NCBI GenBank assembly: GCA_964538085.1 | Contig: CAZIDF010000006.1 | Location: 114,824 to 178,823 of the forward strand | Length of the DNA: 64,000 nt | Direction of reading: 5' to 3' | Source: G020348385 sp964538085 | Lineage (GTDB): Bacteria > Acidobacteriota > Aminicenantia > Aminicenantales > Aminicenantaceae | Shown here: piece by piece, positions 41,236 to 50,611 of the stretch | Layout of the letters: every line of letters starts with the position of its first letter | Position numbering within the stretch: the stretch's first letter is position 1 | Position numbers and translations under genes: made by a program | The notes under the pieces: model-generated | What the model was told of the DNA's origin: nothing | Seen by the model: the letters and a program-made list of their open reading frames with translations, nothing else | The model's database searches: none

Positions 41236-42601
41236 TCTTTCCTCCAAATTTTTGATTATCCATATCATTTAGATAAGTTTTTATGGCCGTGATAGCCATT
41301 GCTGACAGGCCCAGAACGCCTATCATGTTGGTGAATGCCATTCCCCCATTGAACAGATCTCCGATGGACCAGGCTTCCTCCACTTTCAAAGTTGCCCCGA
41401 CAAAGATGAAGCAACAGAACATCCACCGGAAGGGTTTGATGATCCGCCTGCCGAACAAATAGCTGAACGAAACTTCCCCGTAATAGGGAACCGCGATCAA
41501 GCTGGAATAACCGAAAAGAAGGGCGCTTGCAGCAACGATATATCCTCCGAATCCTGGAAGAGCCAGGTTGAATGCGGCAGCCGTCATTTCAGTGCTCGTC
41601 CCGAGTGTCCAGACCCCCGTAATCAACACGCTCAGTGCGGTAAGGGTGCATATGATGATGGTGTCAACGAACACGTCCAATGACGCCAATAATCCCTGCC
41701 GGACAGGCTCGCTGGTTTTGGCCGATGCGTGGAAGACAGCTGCTGTTCCCGTGCCTGCTTCATTGGAGTAAGCGCCACGGGAGAGACCGTAACGCATGGC
41801 TCGGGCCACAGTCATGCCGGCCACGCCTCCCGTTATGGCCGACGGTTTGAAAGCCCCGACAAAAATCAGGGAAAAAGCATGGGGAATGTTGGAAGCAAAA
41901 ATGGCGATAGTGACCAAGGCCCCCAAAATGTACAGGACAACCATCAACGGACTGAGGATTTCTGCAACCCTGGCGATGGATTTGATGCCACCGATGATGA
42001 CCATCCAGGTCAAGATGGCCAATCCCAAACCCGAGATCCATGGAGCGAGTCCCAATTCGGTTCGAAGGACTAAAGCGATGGAATTGGATTGAATGGATGA
42101 GGTGGAAAATAGAGGCTTGCACCCCATAAAAAAGGCGAAGATCCCGGCCAGCCAGGGCAGCCTCAGTCCGTATTTGATGTAATACATCGGGCCCCCGGCC
42201 ACTGTCCCATCGGGCATGATTTTTTTGAATTTTTGTCCCAGGACGGTCTCCACAAGTTTGGTGGCCATGCCCACGATCGCTCCCATCCACATCCAGAAAA
42301 CCGACCCGGGCCCACCCATAGCGATGGCCGTGCACACACCGGCGATGTTTCCATTACCGATCACAGCGGCCAGAGATGTCATCAAAGCTTGGAAGGGAGA
42401 AATGTCTCCCTTTCGTTCTTTCTGGCTTTCGCCGAAATCTTTGGATCCCAACAGAAGACGGAGGGAGAGACGAAAACGCCGCACCTGGACGAACCGGAGC
42501 CGGATGGTCAAGAAAAGCCCGACTCCGAGGAGAATGACGAGTGTTTGGGGCCCCCAAACGACAGAGGCCAAAAAACGGATGATCCGTTCGAAAATACCCA
42601 T
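41222..42601 (-). CDS. Sodium:alanine/glycine symporter (AGCS family)
   Basis: A 459-residue transporter with about ten membrane helices. The signature GNGNIAGVCTAIAMGGPGSVFWMW and PVRQGLLASLDVFVDTIIICT are typical of AGCS carriers that import alanine or glycine with Na+. It overlaps the M28 aminopeptidase, so peptide trimming and amino-acid uptake seem to be made together. The Na+ gradient could be supplied by the Nqr complex at the end of the window. Confidence 0.92.
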   Translation of the reverse strand: MGIFERIIRFLASVVWGPQTLVILLGVGLFLTIRLRFVQVRRFRLSLRLLLGSKDFGESQKERKGDISPFQALMTSLAAVIGNGNIAGVCTAIAMGGPGSVFWMWMGAIVGMATKLVETVLGQKFKKIMPDGTVAGGPMYYIKYGLRLPWLAGIFAFFMGCKPLFSTSSIQSNSIALVLRTELGLAPWISGLGLAILTWMVIIGGIKSIARVAEILSPLMVVLYILGALVTIAIFASNIPHAFSLIFVGAFKPSAITGGVAGMTVARAMRYGLSRGAYSNEAGTGTAAVFHASAKTSEPVRQGLLASLDVFVDTIIICTLTALSVLITGVWTLGTSTEMTAAAFNLALPGFGGYIVAASALLFGYSSLIAVPYYGEVSFSYLFGRRIIKPFRWMFCCFIFVGATLKVEEAWSIGDLFNGGMAFTNMIGVLGLSAMAITAIKTYLNDMDNQKFGGKNESI

Positions 42602-42796
42602 TTATTTTTTGCTTTTTTTCCTTCGCTTCATCTCGTTTTTAACATTTTTGTGGAGGGCAAGAAAGTAATAACCTATCAAGCAGGCGATGATCGATGCAAA
42701 CCGGATGGTGTTGCCCTGGATTAGGGAGTAGAAGGAATAACCGAGAAGACCTATGAGAAGGAAAAGGTGGAAAAATGCGAATATCAAATCAATCAT
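42602..42796 (-). CDS. Small two-helix membrane protein
   Basis: A 64-residue protein with two hydrophobic segments (IFAFFHLFLLIGLLGYSFY and IIACLIGYYFLALH) and a basic tail ending KRRKKSKK. It ends directly at the symporter start, so it is likely the first gene of the symporter-M28 operon. I do not recognise a family. It could be a transporter accessory peptide. Confidence 0.55.
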   Translation of the reverse strand: MIDLIFAFFHLFLLIGLLGYSFYSLIQGNTIRFASIIACLIGYYFLALHKNVKNEMKRRKKSKK

Positions 42797-42873
42797 GAGC
42801 TAATTCCTCGCCGACCATAAAGTTGGGTGAGGTGGGTTGGCCAGGCTCGCTAATTATAGTGCCAGGATTTGCG

Positions 42874-43452
42874 TTATTCGATTACAGTGATGGAGATGAT
42901 TTGGATGGTCTCACGGGGGACGTCCGTCATACCGCTTTTGGTCATGGTCGGTGTGTTGGCGATGGCATCCACCACATCCATGCCATCGATCACTTTTCCG
43001 AACACACAATAACCCCATCCGTCTGCCGCCTGCCCATAGTCCAAGAAGGAATTGTCCGCGTGGTTGATGAAAAACTGGCTGGAAGCCGTGTGCGGTTCTG
43101 TCATTCGGGCCATAGCCAGCGTTCCTCTTTTGTTTTTCAGCCCGTTTTTGGCTTCATTTTGGATGGGGGCTTTGGTCGTTTTCTCTTGAAAATCCGTGTT
43201 CATTCCACCGCCCTGGACCATAAAATCCTTGATCACTCTGTGGAAGATGGTGCCGTCGTAGAATTTTTCGTTCACGTAGGAAAGAAAATTTTCCACTGAG
43301 ATAGGGGCTTTGTCCGGATACAATTCGATCGTGATGTCGCCCTTTGTCGTCTTCATCAAAACCTTGGGATTGTCTGCTTCTGCGTTCGTGAATGTCGCCA
43401 GAAGGAACAAAAATCCCATCAAGGATAATCCTAAAATAAGACTCTTAATCAT
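42874..43452 (-). CDS. Exported cyclophilin-type peptidyl-prolyl isomerase
   Basis: A 192-residue cyclophilin with an N-terminal signal peptide (LILGLSLMGFLFLLATFTNA). Catalytic and binding residues are in FHRVIKDFMVQGGG, SQFFINHADNSFLD and FGKVIDGMDVVDAI. It would speed prolyl isomerisation of proteins folding outside the cytoplasm, useful for the many exported peptidases here. The start at 43452 is fixed by GGAGG and the signal peptide; a longer frame upstream to 43647 is rejected. Confidence 0.92.
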   Translation of the reverse strand: MIKSLILGLSLMGFLFLLATFTNAEADNPKVLMKTTKGDITIELYPDKAPISVENFLSYVNEKFYDGTIFHRVIKDFMVQGGGMNTDFQEKTTKAPIQNEAKNGLKNKRGTLAMARMTEPHTASSQFFINHADNSFLDYGQAADGWGYCVFGKVIDGMDVVDAIANTPTMTKSGMTDVPRETIQIISITVIE

Positions 43453-43626
43453 GAATTCCTCCTCTGGTTCGTTTCGGATACAAAAAATCAAGATATCAAA
43501 ATCCCCCTCCCAAATCAACAGCTTCATTTCACCCCTCGATTCATCCCTAAAGGGTATGGCGCAAGCCCTTGCTATGTGATAAATAAAAATTGGCAGGAGA
43601 GAAAGATCGCGAAAAAGGAGGATCTC

Positions 43627-44442
43627 ATGAAAACCAGAACCATCCATAAAATCATCGCTGTTTTCACTTTTGTTTTTTTAGTCTTAGTCCCCGGTCTCTC
43701 GGCCGATGGCCATTTCGAGCTTGGGTTTCATTATGGGACATGGAACCTCAATCTTTTAGGAAGTCTGGTGGAAAACGGACTGTCTGATGCTCTCGAAAGT
43801 GCGTTCAAAGATGCGATTTTGGAAGAAATTCAAGAAGATTACCCGCAGTTTCAGGACCCTGTTTACGATCAAAGTGTGCAATTCGATTCCGGAGGCAATA
43901 ATTACGGCTTTGAGATCCGGTGGTATCCCGGGGGACATGATGGATCCTTCAGTTTGGGTGTATCAGTCGAGAAGACCAAGATGGAAGTCGAGTTGACCGA
44001 AGTGGCAATGGACATGACATTCCAGGATGGTTCCACCTTCTCGGGTCTAGCCGATGGGAATATCGCACTCAATCCTCTCACATTTCTCCTGAGTTTACGC
44101 TGGGACATTTTGCCTAGATCTCCTGTCCATCCCTATATCACATTGGGTGTGGGGGCAGCGGCTCTCTCTTCCTTCAAAGATGATACTGTTTCCTATAGTT
44201 GGATGGGGGAATTGAACATAATGGGGCAACCGGCAGAAACGTATTTAGAGACAGGATCTAAAACCATCGAGGAGATCAAAGACGAGCTGGAAGAGGGAGA
44301 AGACTTCCCTCTTACATTTTTGCCTTTTATCCAATTGAACCTGGGCTTGAAGGGGAAGATCAACGATAATATTCACTTGATGGTGGATGCCGGAATCTGG
44401 GATGGATTCATCATCCGCGGCGGCATCGCCCTCCGCCTATAA
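43627..44442 (+). CDS. Predicted outer-membrane beta-barrel protein
   Basis: A 271-residue exported protein with a signal peptide (IIAVFTFVFLVLVPGLSA). Alternating beta-strand patterns follow, with aromatic strand ends (FELGFHYGTWNLNLLG, YGFEIRWYPGGHDGSFSLGV, HPYITLGVGAAAL). The chain ends in a strand finishing LRL rather than the classical aromatic residue. An acidic helical insert lies around residues 50-80. AAGGAGG six bases before 43627 sets the start. The function is unknown. It is divergent from the isomerase gene; nothing notable was seen in 43453-43626. Confidence 0.7.
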   Translation: MKTRTIHKIIAVFTFVFLVLVPGLSADGHFELGFHYGTWNLNLLGSLVENGLSDALESAFKDAILEEIQEDYPQFQDPVYDQSVQFDSGGNNYGFEIRWYPGGHDGSFSLGVSVEKTKMEVELTEVAMDMTFQDGSTFSGLADGNIALNPLTFLLSLRWDILPRSPVHPYITLGVGAAALSSFKDDTVSYSWMGELNIMGQPAETYLETGSKTIEEIKDELEEGEDFPLTFLPFIQLNLGLKGKINDNIHLMVDAGIWDGFIIRGGIALRL

Positions 44443-44444
44443 AT

Positions 44445-44549
44445 AGGTACCGGGATATCTTATTACCTAATCACTATAGCTGAATATCCATTTCACAAAT
44501 GAATCGGTCCAGGAACACCCCAATTGAGTGATCAAGTATCCAGGTACCT
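44445..44549. repeat. Long interrupted palindrome in the 44.4-44.6 kb intergenic region
   Basis: A 13-nt arm (44445-44457, AGGTACCGGGATA) pairs with 44537-44549 with one mismatch. Further inside, ATCACT pairs with AGTGAT, and CATTT pairs with AAATG around a 3-nt loop. It resembles a small folded mobile element or a large bidirectional terminator between a + and a - gene. A direct repeat of TAATTGTT follows immediately. Confidence 0.5.
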
Positions 44550-44573
44550 AATTGTTGGTAACTAATTGTTAAA

Positions 44574-45743
44574 TTAAAATATTAAAGTGATCCAGAACGT
44601 TCGTCTTTGGGTTTTTTCGTTTTCTTCCGAGCTTATTCCGATGCCGATCCTCCTCAGACTGGGTTTCGTAATGACCGGATCAAGATTGTCTGGCCAAACA
44701 CGGGGATCTTCTGTCACATAGGACAATATCTGTCGGGCAAACGATCTTCCCGGCATAGCATAAGAATTCCCTTGCCCAACCTTAAGCTGTTTAGATATGT
44801 CGCTGGCATTTTTGGATTGTCTCCCATCCAGTTTTAGAAGACCGAGACCTTTTTTTTTTCTTTTGGAATTCATAGCGTCCAGCGCTATCTTTGAATAGTC
44901 CTCTTCTGTCATACCCTCATACGGGCTGATTGGGAAAAGGAAAATCGTGATCAGGTAGGTTCCTCCGGGATAATCTTCGAGCCGGCCGAACCATGCCCCG
45001 ACCGCAGCGGTCTCGTACCTATCGCTGGCAATTGCCTGGAAAATATTTTTCGGAATTGCCAGCACAGGTGTCGTGATGAAATGAATATGAGTTTCGCCAA
45101 AAAAAAGGGCGATATTTTGTAGCGGCTTCCCGGATGCTCTGTTCCGTGACTGCCTCCTCGCGAAACTATCGGCAATGTTATGGAAAGATAATGGAGGAAG
45201 GGCGCTGTTTTTCCGGATTGTGTTGATTTCTTCCTTAATGGCAATTTCCGCTTCGTCCGTTCCCAACTTGTTAAGCGATTGGGCAAAATCTTGGGTGATA
45301 TAATATTTTCGATCCTGGGAAATAACGACACCGATCCCGACTGTGTCATACCTTGGATTGAGAACATTATCCCTGTGTTCCGGGCTTTCCATGAATCCCT
45401 GATGGATGAATTCCGCATCGAAAGTGTCGCTGGCAGCCACGTTTTCTCCGATTTCGACAAAAAACAATCCTGCCTTAACCAACCGGTCCAGGTATGATTT
45501 CCCGGAGGTGGAAAGATGGGTCAATTTTTGATGGGAGGCCATGTCTTTGCTGTGCTCGATGGCCACAGCCCTGAAATCCGGCGCAAAACTTAGCGGGGTT
45601 AGAAAGCGTGCGCTTCTTTCCTTATTCAATAATTCCAGGAGTCTCTCTTCTATGTTTTTTGTATCCGGACGTTGAGGTAAAGCTGCAAAACTTACCGCCC
45701 ATCCCCATAGGATCAGAAGGGAAGCCACAAGGGATTTTTTCAT
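44574..45743 (-). CDS. Exported CAP-domain (SCP/PR1-like) protein
   Basis: A 389-residue exported protein with a signal peptide (LVASLLILWGWAVSFA). The CAP domain spans about residues 30-170: LNKERSARFLTPLSF, AIEHSKDMASHQKLTHLS with the putative metal His, GENVA, and HRDNVLNPRYDTVGIG. A second half of about 200 residues also ends with a CAP-like weak pattern (LDAMNSKRKKKGLGLLKLD). Bacterial CAP proteins bind lipids, polysaccharides or metals; no activity can be assigned. It is divergent from the second M28 gene. Confidence 0.83.
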   Translation of the reverse strand: MKKSLVASLLILWGWAVSFAALPQRPDTKNIEERLLELLNKERSARFLTPLSFAPDFRAVAIEHSKDMASHQKLTHLSTSGKSYLDRLVKAGLFFVEIGENVAASDTFDAEFIHQGFMESPEHRDNVLNPRYDTVGIGVVISQDRKYYITQDFAQSLNKLGTDEAEIAIKEEINTIRKNSALPPLSFHNIADSFARRQSRNRASGKPLQNIALFFGETHIHFITTPVLAIPKNIFQAIASDRYETAAVGAWFGRLEDYPGGTYLITIFLFPISPYEGMTEEDYSKIALDAMNSKRKKKGLGLLKLDGRQSKNASDISKQLKVGQGNSYAMPGRSFARQILSYVTEDPRVWPDNLDPVITKPSLRRIGIGISSEENEKTQRRTFWITLIF

Positions 45744-45817
45744 ATAATTTTAAATTTTCCTTTACATTTCCATCGATTATCTTAACATAGAAGTGAAAAA
45801 AACCAGAGGAGAGCCGC

Positions 45818-47335
45818 ATGAAAAACAAAAGATTTCTATGGGTTATTTTTGTCTGTGCATTTCTTATTGTTTCATCGTTATTGACCGGACAGCGCCGGGA
45901 AAGAGAGCTGAGCGATGAACAGAAAATCCTCCAGGCCATGCATTCCATTTCGAGCCATGACCTTTTCAGCTATGTTAAAGAACTTGCTTCGGACAAATAC
46001 GAAGGCCGGCTGACCGGGACCGAAACGTACAATGCCAGCGCAAGGTGGGTGGCATCTCATTTTGAAAAATGGGGAGTTACACCGGTTGGAGACAACGATA
46101 CCTATTTTCAAGCCTTCCCTAATCCTTATACTCTCATTTTCCCAGATTGCGAAGTTTCCCTCCATATTCCGGTAAAAGACAGCACCATCAAAAAATATTA
46201 CCACTATTTCGATGAATTCATCCCGGGCTCCACCTCAGGATCGGGCGAGGTGACAGCCGAAGTGATTTATGTTGGCTATGGCGCCACCGCTCCTGAATTG
46301 GACTACGATGATTATGAAGGTGTGGATGTCAAAGGGAAAATCGTGCTGATGGAGAGAGAGGTGCCTGTTTCTCCCAACAAAGACGAAGGGCTTTTCAAAA
46401 AGTGGCGGCCCTATTCGTTCCATCAATACAAACTGGAAAATGCCGTAAAACACGGGGCCAAAGGAATGATCTACAATTACGGCCCCATCGGCAATCCCAA
46501 CAACGCCTACGATGCGGGATTCATCTATTCCCATGTGGGGGATGTGGTGGTCGAGGATGTTTTTGCCGGAACAGGATACGAACACAGCAAGGTCCTGGGA
46601 CAGATAAGGAAAGATCTTAAGCCCCAGTCTTTTGCTACGGGCAAAGTTATGACCGTCAAAAACACGACAGAACACCACCCGGACGGCATCGGCCTCAATG
46701 TTGTCGGTTTGCTGGTCGGTTCGGACCCGGAGCTCAGGGATGAAATCATCATTATCGGGGGCCACCTGGACCACCTCGGGAAGTGCTACACCATCATGCC
46801 CGGCGCCAATGACAATGCCTCGGCTGTGTCCGTGATAATGGGAATGGCCAAAGCCTTCCACAACTGCCCGGTCAAACCCCGACGCTCCGTATTGTTCTTG
46901 GGTTTTGGCGCCGAAGAGCAGGGAGTTGCCGGTTCCGACTATTATTGCGAAAACCCGATCTTTCCGCTGGAAAAAACCGGAGGCTTGATCAACATGGATG
47001 GTGTGGGGTGTGGAGATATTATCAGTGCCGCGGCTGCTGAGAACTACCCGGAATTCTGGAAATTCATCGATAATGCCAACCAGAAATACATCCATCGCAT
47101 CATCAACACAAGTTATTTTTCCAACATCGCCCGCCCGCGGTTGGATGCAGCACGGTTCCTGTGGAAGGATGTCCCCACCATCTCCTTCAGCGTATACGGC
47201 TCTCCTTCCTATTACCACAATCCCCTCGACAACATCGATACCATCACACCTGAAATCCTCGAGGATGTGACACAACTTCTGTTTCTTGCTGTACTGGATA
47301 TGGCCAACCAGGATTCGCTCGATTTCCGAAAATAA
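45818..47335 (+). CDS. Secreted M28-family metallo-aminopeptidase, copy 2
   Basis: A 505-residue exported zinc peptidase, paralogous to the one at 39781. The signal is IFVCAFLIVSSLLTG. It shares LASDKYEGRLTGTETYNASARWVA and the PA-type block APELDYDDYEGVDVKGKIVLM. Zinc ligands are in GGHLDHLGKCY, GANDNASAVSVIMG and LFLGFGAEEQGVAGS. Near the end YYHNPLDNIDTI supplies the final His. It is likely an aminopeptidase acting on external peptides. The iron alcohol dehydrogenase follows 11 bp later. Confidence 0.92.
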   Translation: MKNKRFLWVIFVCAFLIVSSLLTGQRRERELSDEQKILQAMHSISSHDLFSYVKELASDKYEGRLTGTETYNASARWVASHFEKWGVTPVGDNDTYFQAFPNPYTLIFPDCEVSLHIPVKDSTIKKYYHYFDEFIPGSTSGSGEVTAEVIYVGYGATAPELDYDDYEGVDVKGKIVLMEREVPVSPNKDEGLFKKWRPYSFHQYKLENAVKHGAKGMIYNYGPIGNPNNAYDAGFIYSHVGDVVVEDVFAGTGYEHSKVLGQIRKDLKPQSFATGKVMTVKNTTEHHPDGIGLNVVGLLVGSDPELRDEIIIIGGHLDHLGKCYTIMPGANDNASAVSVIMGMAKAFHNCPVKPRRSVLFLGFGAEEQGVAGSDYYCENPIFPLEKTGGLINMDGVGCGDIISAAAAENYPEFWKFIDNANQKYIHRIINTSYFSNIARPRLDAARFLWKDVPTISFSVYGSPSYYHNPLDNIDTITPEILEDVTQLLFLAVLDMANQDSLDFRK

Positions 47336-47346
47336 AGGAGAAAGGG

Positions 47347-48483
47347 ATGAGATTCCAGGTTCCCACCAAAATAAATTTTGGTTCGGGAACGATAACCCAG
47401 ATCAAAGATATCGTCCAAGATGAGCTCCAGGCCAAAAACCTGTTTCTTGTCACGGATAAAGGAATCCGGGAATCCGGGATCGCCGAAAAGGTGACATCCC
47501 AGTTTCCGGGAATGCCTGTATTCGACGAGATCGAGCAGAATCCCAAACACCCCACCGTCGATCGAGCAGGCGAATTAGCCAGAGAACTCAAACCCGACCT
47601 GATCATCGGCTTGGGTGGCGGGAGTGCTCTCGATGCAGCCAAAGCTATCGCCTTGCTGGCTACCAACCCGGGAAAAATCGAAGAATACGAAGGGCGTGCC
47701 AAATACAAGGTCTCCCCTCTTCCTGTTTTGGCCATCCCCACGACCTGCGGGACGGCCAGCGAAGTCACCTGGGTGGCTGTGATCACACACACCGAGCGGA
47801 AATTCAAGATGAGCATAAAAGGCCCGCTTATGTTCCCGGCCATGGCCCTTGTGGACCCGGATCTTCTCGCCAGCCTTCCCGCTTCTCTTGTGGCATCCAC
47901 GGGAATGGATGCCCTTACCCATGCTATCGAAGCCTACACCGTAAAGCCTGCCACCTCTATTACGGATATATTTGCCCGGGCTTCTCTCAAGTATGTGTTT
48001 CAGTCCATCGAAGAGGCCTATGATGATATCCAAGGAAACAAAAAAGCCCGAGAAAGGATCATGCTGGGCAGCATGCTGGCCGGATTTGCCTTCGGAAACA
48101 GCGATGTGGGTGCTGTGCATTGCATTGCAGAATCTGTCGGATCTCTCCTGGATACTGCCCATGGTGTGGCCAACGCCATCTTTTTGCCTTATGTGATGGA
48201 GTTCAATCTTCCCGTTTCAGCGAGGCGTTTTGCCGAAATTTCGAGGCTGGCCGGGATCCACGAAGTAGATGACTATGAGGCCGCTCGGATGCTTATCCAG
48301 AAGATCAAAAATCTTTCCCGGAAATTGCAGATTCCTTCCGTAAAAGAGATAGGATTAGATGAAATCCATTTCCAGGAGATCGCCCAAAAATCCTTTGCCA
48401 ACAATTCCAATCCCTCCAATCCCCGTGAGGCAAAGGCTGAAGACTACATGCAAATTCTCTCCCGCACCTTCCTTGACTCTTAA
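47347..48483 (+). CDS. Iron-containing alcohol dehydrogenase
   Basis: A 378-residue group III alcohol dehydrogenase. It starts PTKINFGSGTI, has the NAD(P) loop GLGGGSALDAAKAIA, and the family signature region ALVDPDLLASLPASL, STGMDALTHAIEAY. The metal-binding histidines are in HCIAESVGSLLDTAHGVANA. It reduces aldehydes or oxidises alcohols, and could reoxidise NADH during fermentation of amino-acid-derived aldehydes. It is probably co-transcribed with the upstream M28 gene. Confidence 0.93.
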   Translation: MRFQVPTKINFGSGTITQIKDIVQDELQAKNLFLVTDKGIRESGIAEKVTSQFPGMPVFDEIEQNPKHPTVDRAGELARELKPDLIIGLGGGSALDAAKAIALLATNPGKIEEYEGRAKYKVSPLPVLAIPTTCGTASEVTWVAVITHTERKFKMSIKGPLMFPAMALVDPDLLASLPASLVASTGMDALTHAIEAYTVKPATSITDIFARASLKYVFQSIEEAYDDIQGNKKARERIMLGSMLAGFAFGNSDVGAVHCIAESVGSLLDTAHGVANAIFLPYVMEFNLPVSARRFAEISRLAGIHEVDDYEAARMLIQKIKNLSRKLQIPSVKEIGLDEIHFQEIAQKSFANNSNPSNPREAKAEDYMQILSRTFLDS

Positions 48484-48608
48484 CCTGCTTGAATTATTTA
48501 CGGATCAAGATTGCTTCATCGGCAAGGCCGTGGCCCATGAAGCTGTATTGGTATACCGCGAATGGGCTACAACACAGCCGATGTTGTGAGATTGATTCGC
48601 CCCTTGGG

Positions 48609-48687
48609 TAAAAATTGTCGAGGCTTAATTTTGATGGATTTTGAAATTTGTATTCTTGAACAGGAATGGCAGCATCGACAATTTTTA
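48609..48687. repeat. 13-bp perfect inverted repeat between convergent genes
   Basis: TAAAAATTGTCGA (48609-48621) recurs exactly in reverse complement (48675-48687), 53 bp apart. It lies between the stops of the convergent dehydrogenase and M48 genes and may act as a two-way terminator, or be the ends of a small inserted element. Nothing else is seen in 48484-48700. Confidence 0.5.
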
Positions 48688-48700
48688 TAAATGATTTAAG

Positions 48701-50410
48701 CTAATGTTCGATGAGGATTTGGAGGATCTCCAGCTCGTCAGCATCGAACCAGATCTTGTGGCAGTGCAGGCATTTGTCCACCGGGATCACATACTGGTAA
48801 TTGTATGGCCGGGGCCTCATCTTTTCCCCACAGCTGGGACAGGTGATTTTGGGCAATTTGTCCGCATGGATCTTTTTCCGGAGAACCGGATCGAATAAAA
48901 AGTTTTCTTCGAAATCCTTGGCTTTGGCCTTCAAGTGATCGGAGAAAGCAACCTCTTTTCGGGCGATGATCCGTTCCATCAGGGCCGCATCGATCAGTTT
49001 GCCTGTACAGTCGGGGCATATTTTTAGGGGAACCCCTTCGTAAAAATTCTCACGAAGAGGGATGTGGCACCGCGGGCAGTTATTTTCTCCGGGAAGCTTA
49101 GGGGTTTGTTTTTTTCCTTGTTTTTGGAGGGCGTTTTGGATCTGGGGAAATTCTACGGCCGGTGCCTCGATCTGTTCCTGATTGTTCCTGATCCATCGGG
49201 ATGGGACAAAAAGGTCCGAGAGGAGAAGATCTGCCAAAGCGTGGGGACCCTCCCAGTCACCTTTCAGATTCTGGATCATCCAAATTTTTCCCTCTTGGGG
49301 ATCGATATCCTTCGGTTCAGGTTTACCTTCTTTTTTGGCTTGAACCTCTTCCTTGGAGGGGAGGATCATCCGGGCTTTTTCCCTGCTCTTGTGGATTTCC
49401 CAGACCTCCTGGATGATCTTGGCGGGCCGTGTGGGCACCATGTCCGCCAACGCCCGGATCCTTCTCATCAAAGGAGGATGGGTGTTGAACAGCCGGGAGA
49501 AAAATCCGTCTGTAATTCCCGAGGATCGAGGAGGCACGATCAGCAACGGACTGTAAGCGAGACTAAAATCCCCCACGAAGGAATTTTTCAGGTGGGCCTT
49601 ATAGATGGCGCGGGCCAGGGGGGCAGGGTTCCGGCTGAATTCCACGGCTGCTGCATCGGCCAGGATCTCTCTCTGACGGCTGATGAGGGTGCTCAAAAGA
49701 TGCATGATAATCGTGGATATGGTGAGCGCCACCCAAACCAAAGGAGCTCCGCTGATGCGGGACTGCCCGGAATATGCGGTTGCTTCGGGCTGGGTTCTAG
49801 GTTGAGAGGCATCCCTCAGCCGTTCGAAAAAATTGACCAGCGAGCAAACCAGCGTCACATAATAGGTATCGCCCCTGACGACATGCGCCAATTCGTGAGC
49901 GATAACGGCCTGGAGTTCATCCCGGGTGAATTCGGCGACTAAACCCTCTGTCACCAGCACGCTCGGCGTTCCGTCCGGTTCGATCAAGGCCATCGAATTG
50001 ATTGCGAATGTGGGAAGAATATAGGGATGGACTTCGGGTAATCCCGCCGCTAACCGGATCTCTTCCAATGTGTTGGCAAATTGTGTGTGGTAGCGGTCGG
50101 ATAAATCGGGGGACATGGCTTGCAAACGTCGGCGGATAAATTTGGCGCCGTGGTTTTTGGCGTCGAAATAGTGGAACGTGGCGATGATCAAAGCGATGAC
50201 AACGCTGGTAAAAGCGAGGGCCAATGTTGTATTTGTGGAGGAGAGAGGCTTTTCATTCATAAAAAGGCCGACGAAAGCCGCTAGGGAAAAAACGGCAAAT
50301 CCCACGACGAACAGGTAGAATAGGATCACCGTCGTAAACACAAAAAGGCTTTTTTGCCACTGGCGCTTTTGTGTTTCGTAAAAGTCTTTTTGAAATTTTC
50401 TTTTTTCCAC
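48701..50410 (-). CDS. M48-family membrane metalloprotease fused to GYF-like and zinc-ribbon domains
   Basis: A 569-residue multi-domain protein. Two N-terminal membrane helices (about residues 22-50 and 60-80) precede an HtpX/M48 protease with HELAHVVRGD (zinc motif at 172-176) and a further Glu in ILADAAAVEF. After residue 390, IWMIQNLKGDWEGPHALADLL looks like a GYF_2/DUF4339 module. Two zinc ribbons of the zf-TFIIB type follow: CPRCHIPLRE..CPDC and CPSCGEKMRP..CLHCHKIWFDADE. It probably handles damaged membrane proteins; the added ribbons may recruit substrates. Confidence 0.88.
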   Translation of the reverse strand: MEKRKFQKDFYETQKRQWQKSLFVFTTVILFYLFVVGFAVFSLAAFVGLFMNEKPLSSTNTTLALAFTSVVIALIIATFHYFDAKNHGAKFIRRRLQAMSPDLSDRYHTQFANTLEEIRLAAGLPEVHPYILPTFAINSMALIEPDGTPSVLVTEGLVAEFTRDELQAVIAHELAHVVRGDTYYVTLVCSLVNFFERLRDASQPRTQPEATAYSGQSRISGAPLVWVALTISTIIMHLLSTLISRQREILADAAAVEFSRNPAPLARAIYKAHLKNSFVGDFSLAYSPLLIVPPRSSGITDGFFSRLFNTHPPLMRRIRALADMVPTRPAKIIQEVWEIHKSREKARMILPSKEEVQAKKEGKPEPKDIDPQEGKIWMIQNLKGDWEGPHALADLLLSDLFVPSRWIRNNQEQIEAPAVEFPQIQNALQKQGKKQTPKLPGENNCPRCHIPLRENFYEGVPLKICPDCTGKLIDAALMERIIARKEVAFSDHLKAKAKDFEENFLFDPVLRKKIHADKLPKITCPSCGEKMRPRPYNYQYVIPVDKCLHCHKIWFDADELEILQILIEH

Positions 50411-50611
50411 AGCTGTCCTTTTTATTGCATTTTGTCGGTCAATTCACCTGATTTGTGACTATGGTATACAAATCTTCTGTGCCATGCAAATCCGGATGTC
50501 CGCAAAACTTGCCTCTGTCCGGGATTTTTGCTATAAGCTTCCTTTCATGTGTATATACTTCCTGATCACGCCAAAATATTCTATTCAAGTCAAAGAAAAG
50601 GAGATTCGACC

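Noticed and set aside
46235..47275. A 346-codon minus-strand open frame
   Set aside because: It is antisense to the M28 peptidase; codon phase of a conserved gene explains the lack of stops.
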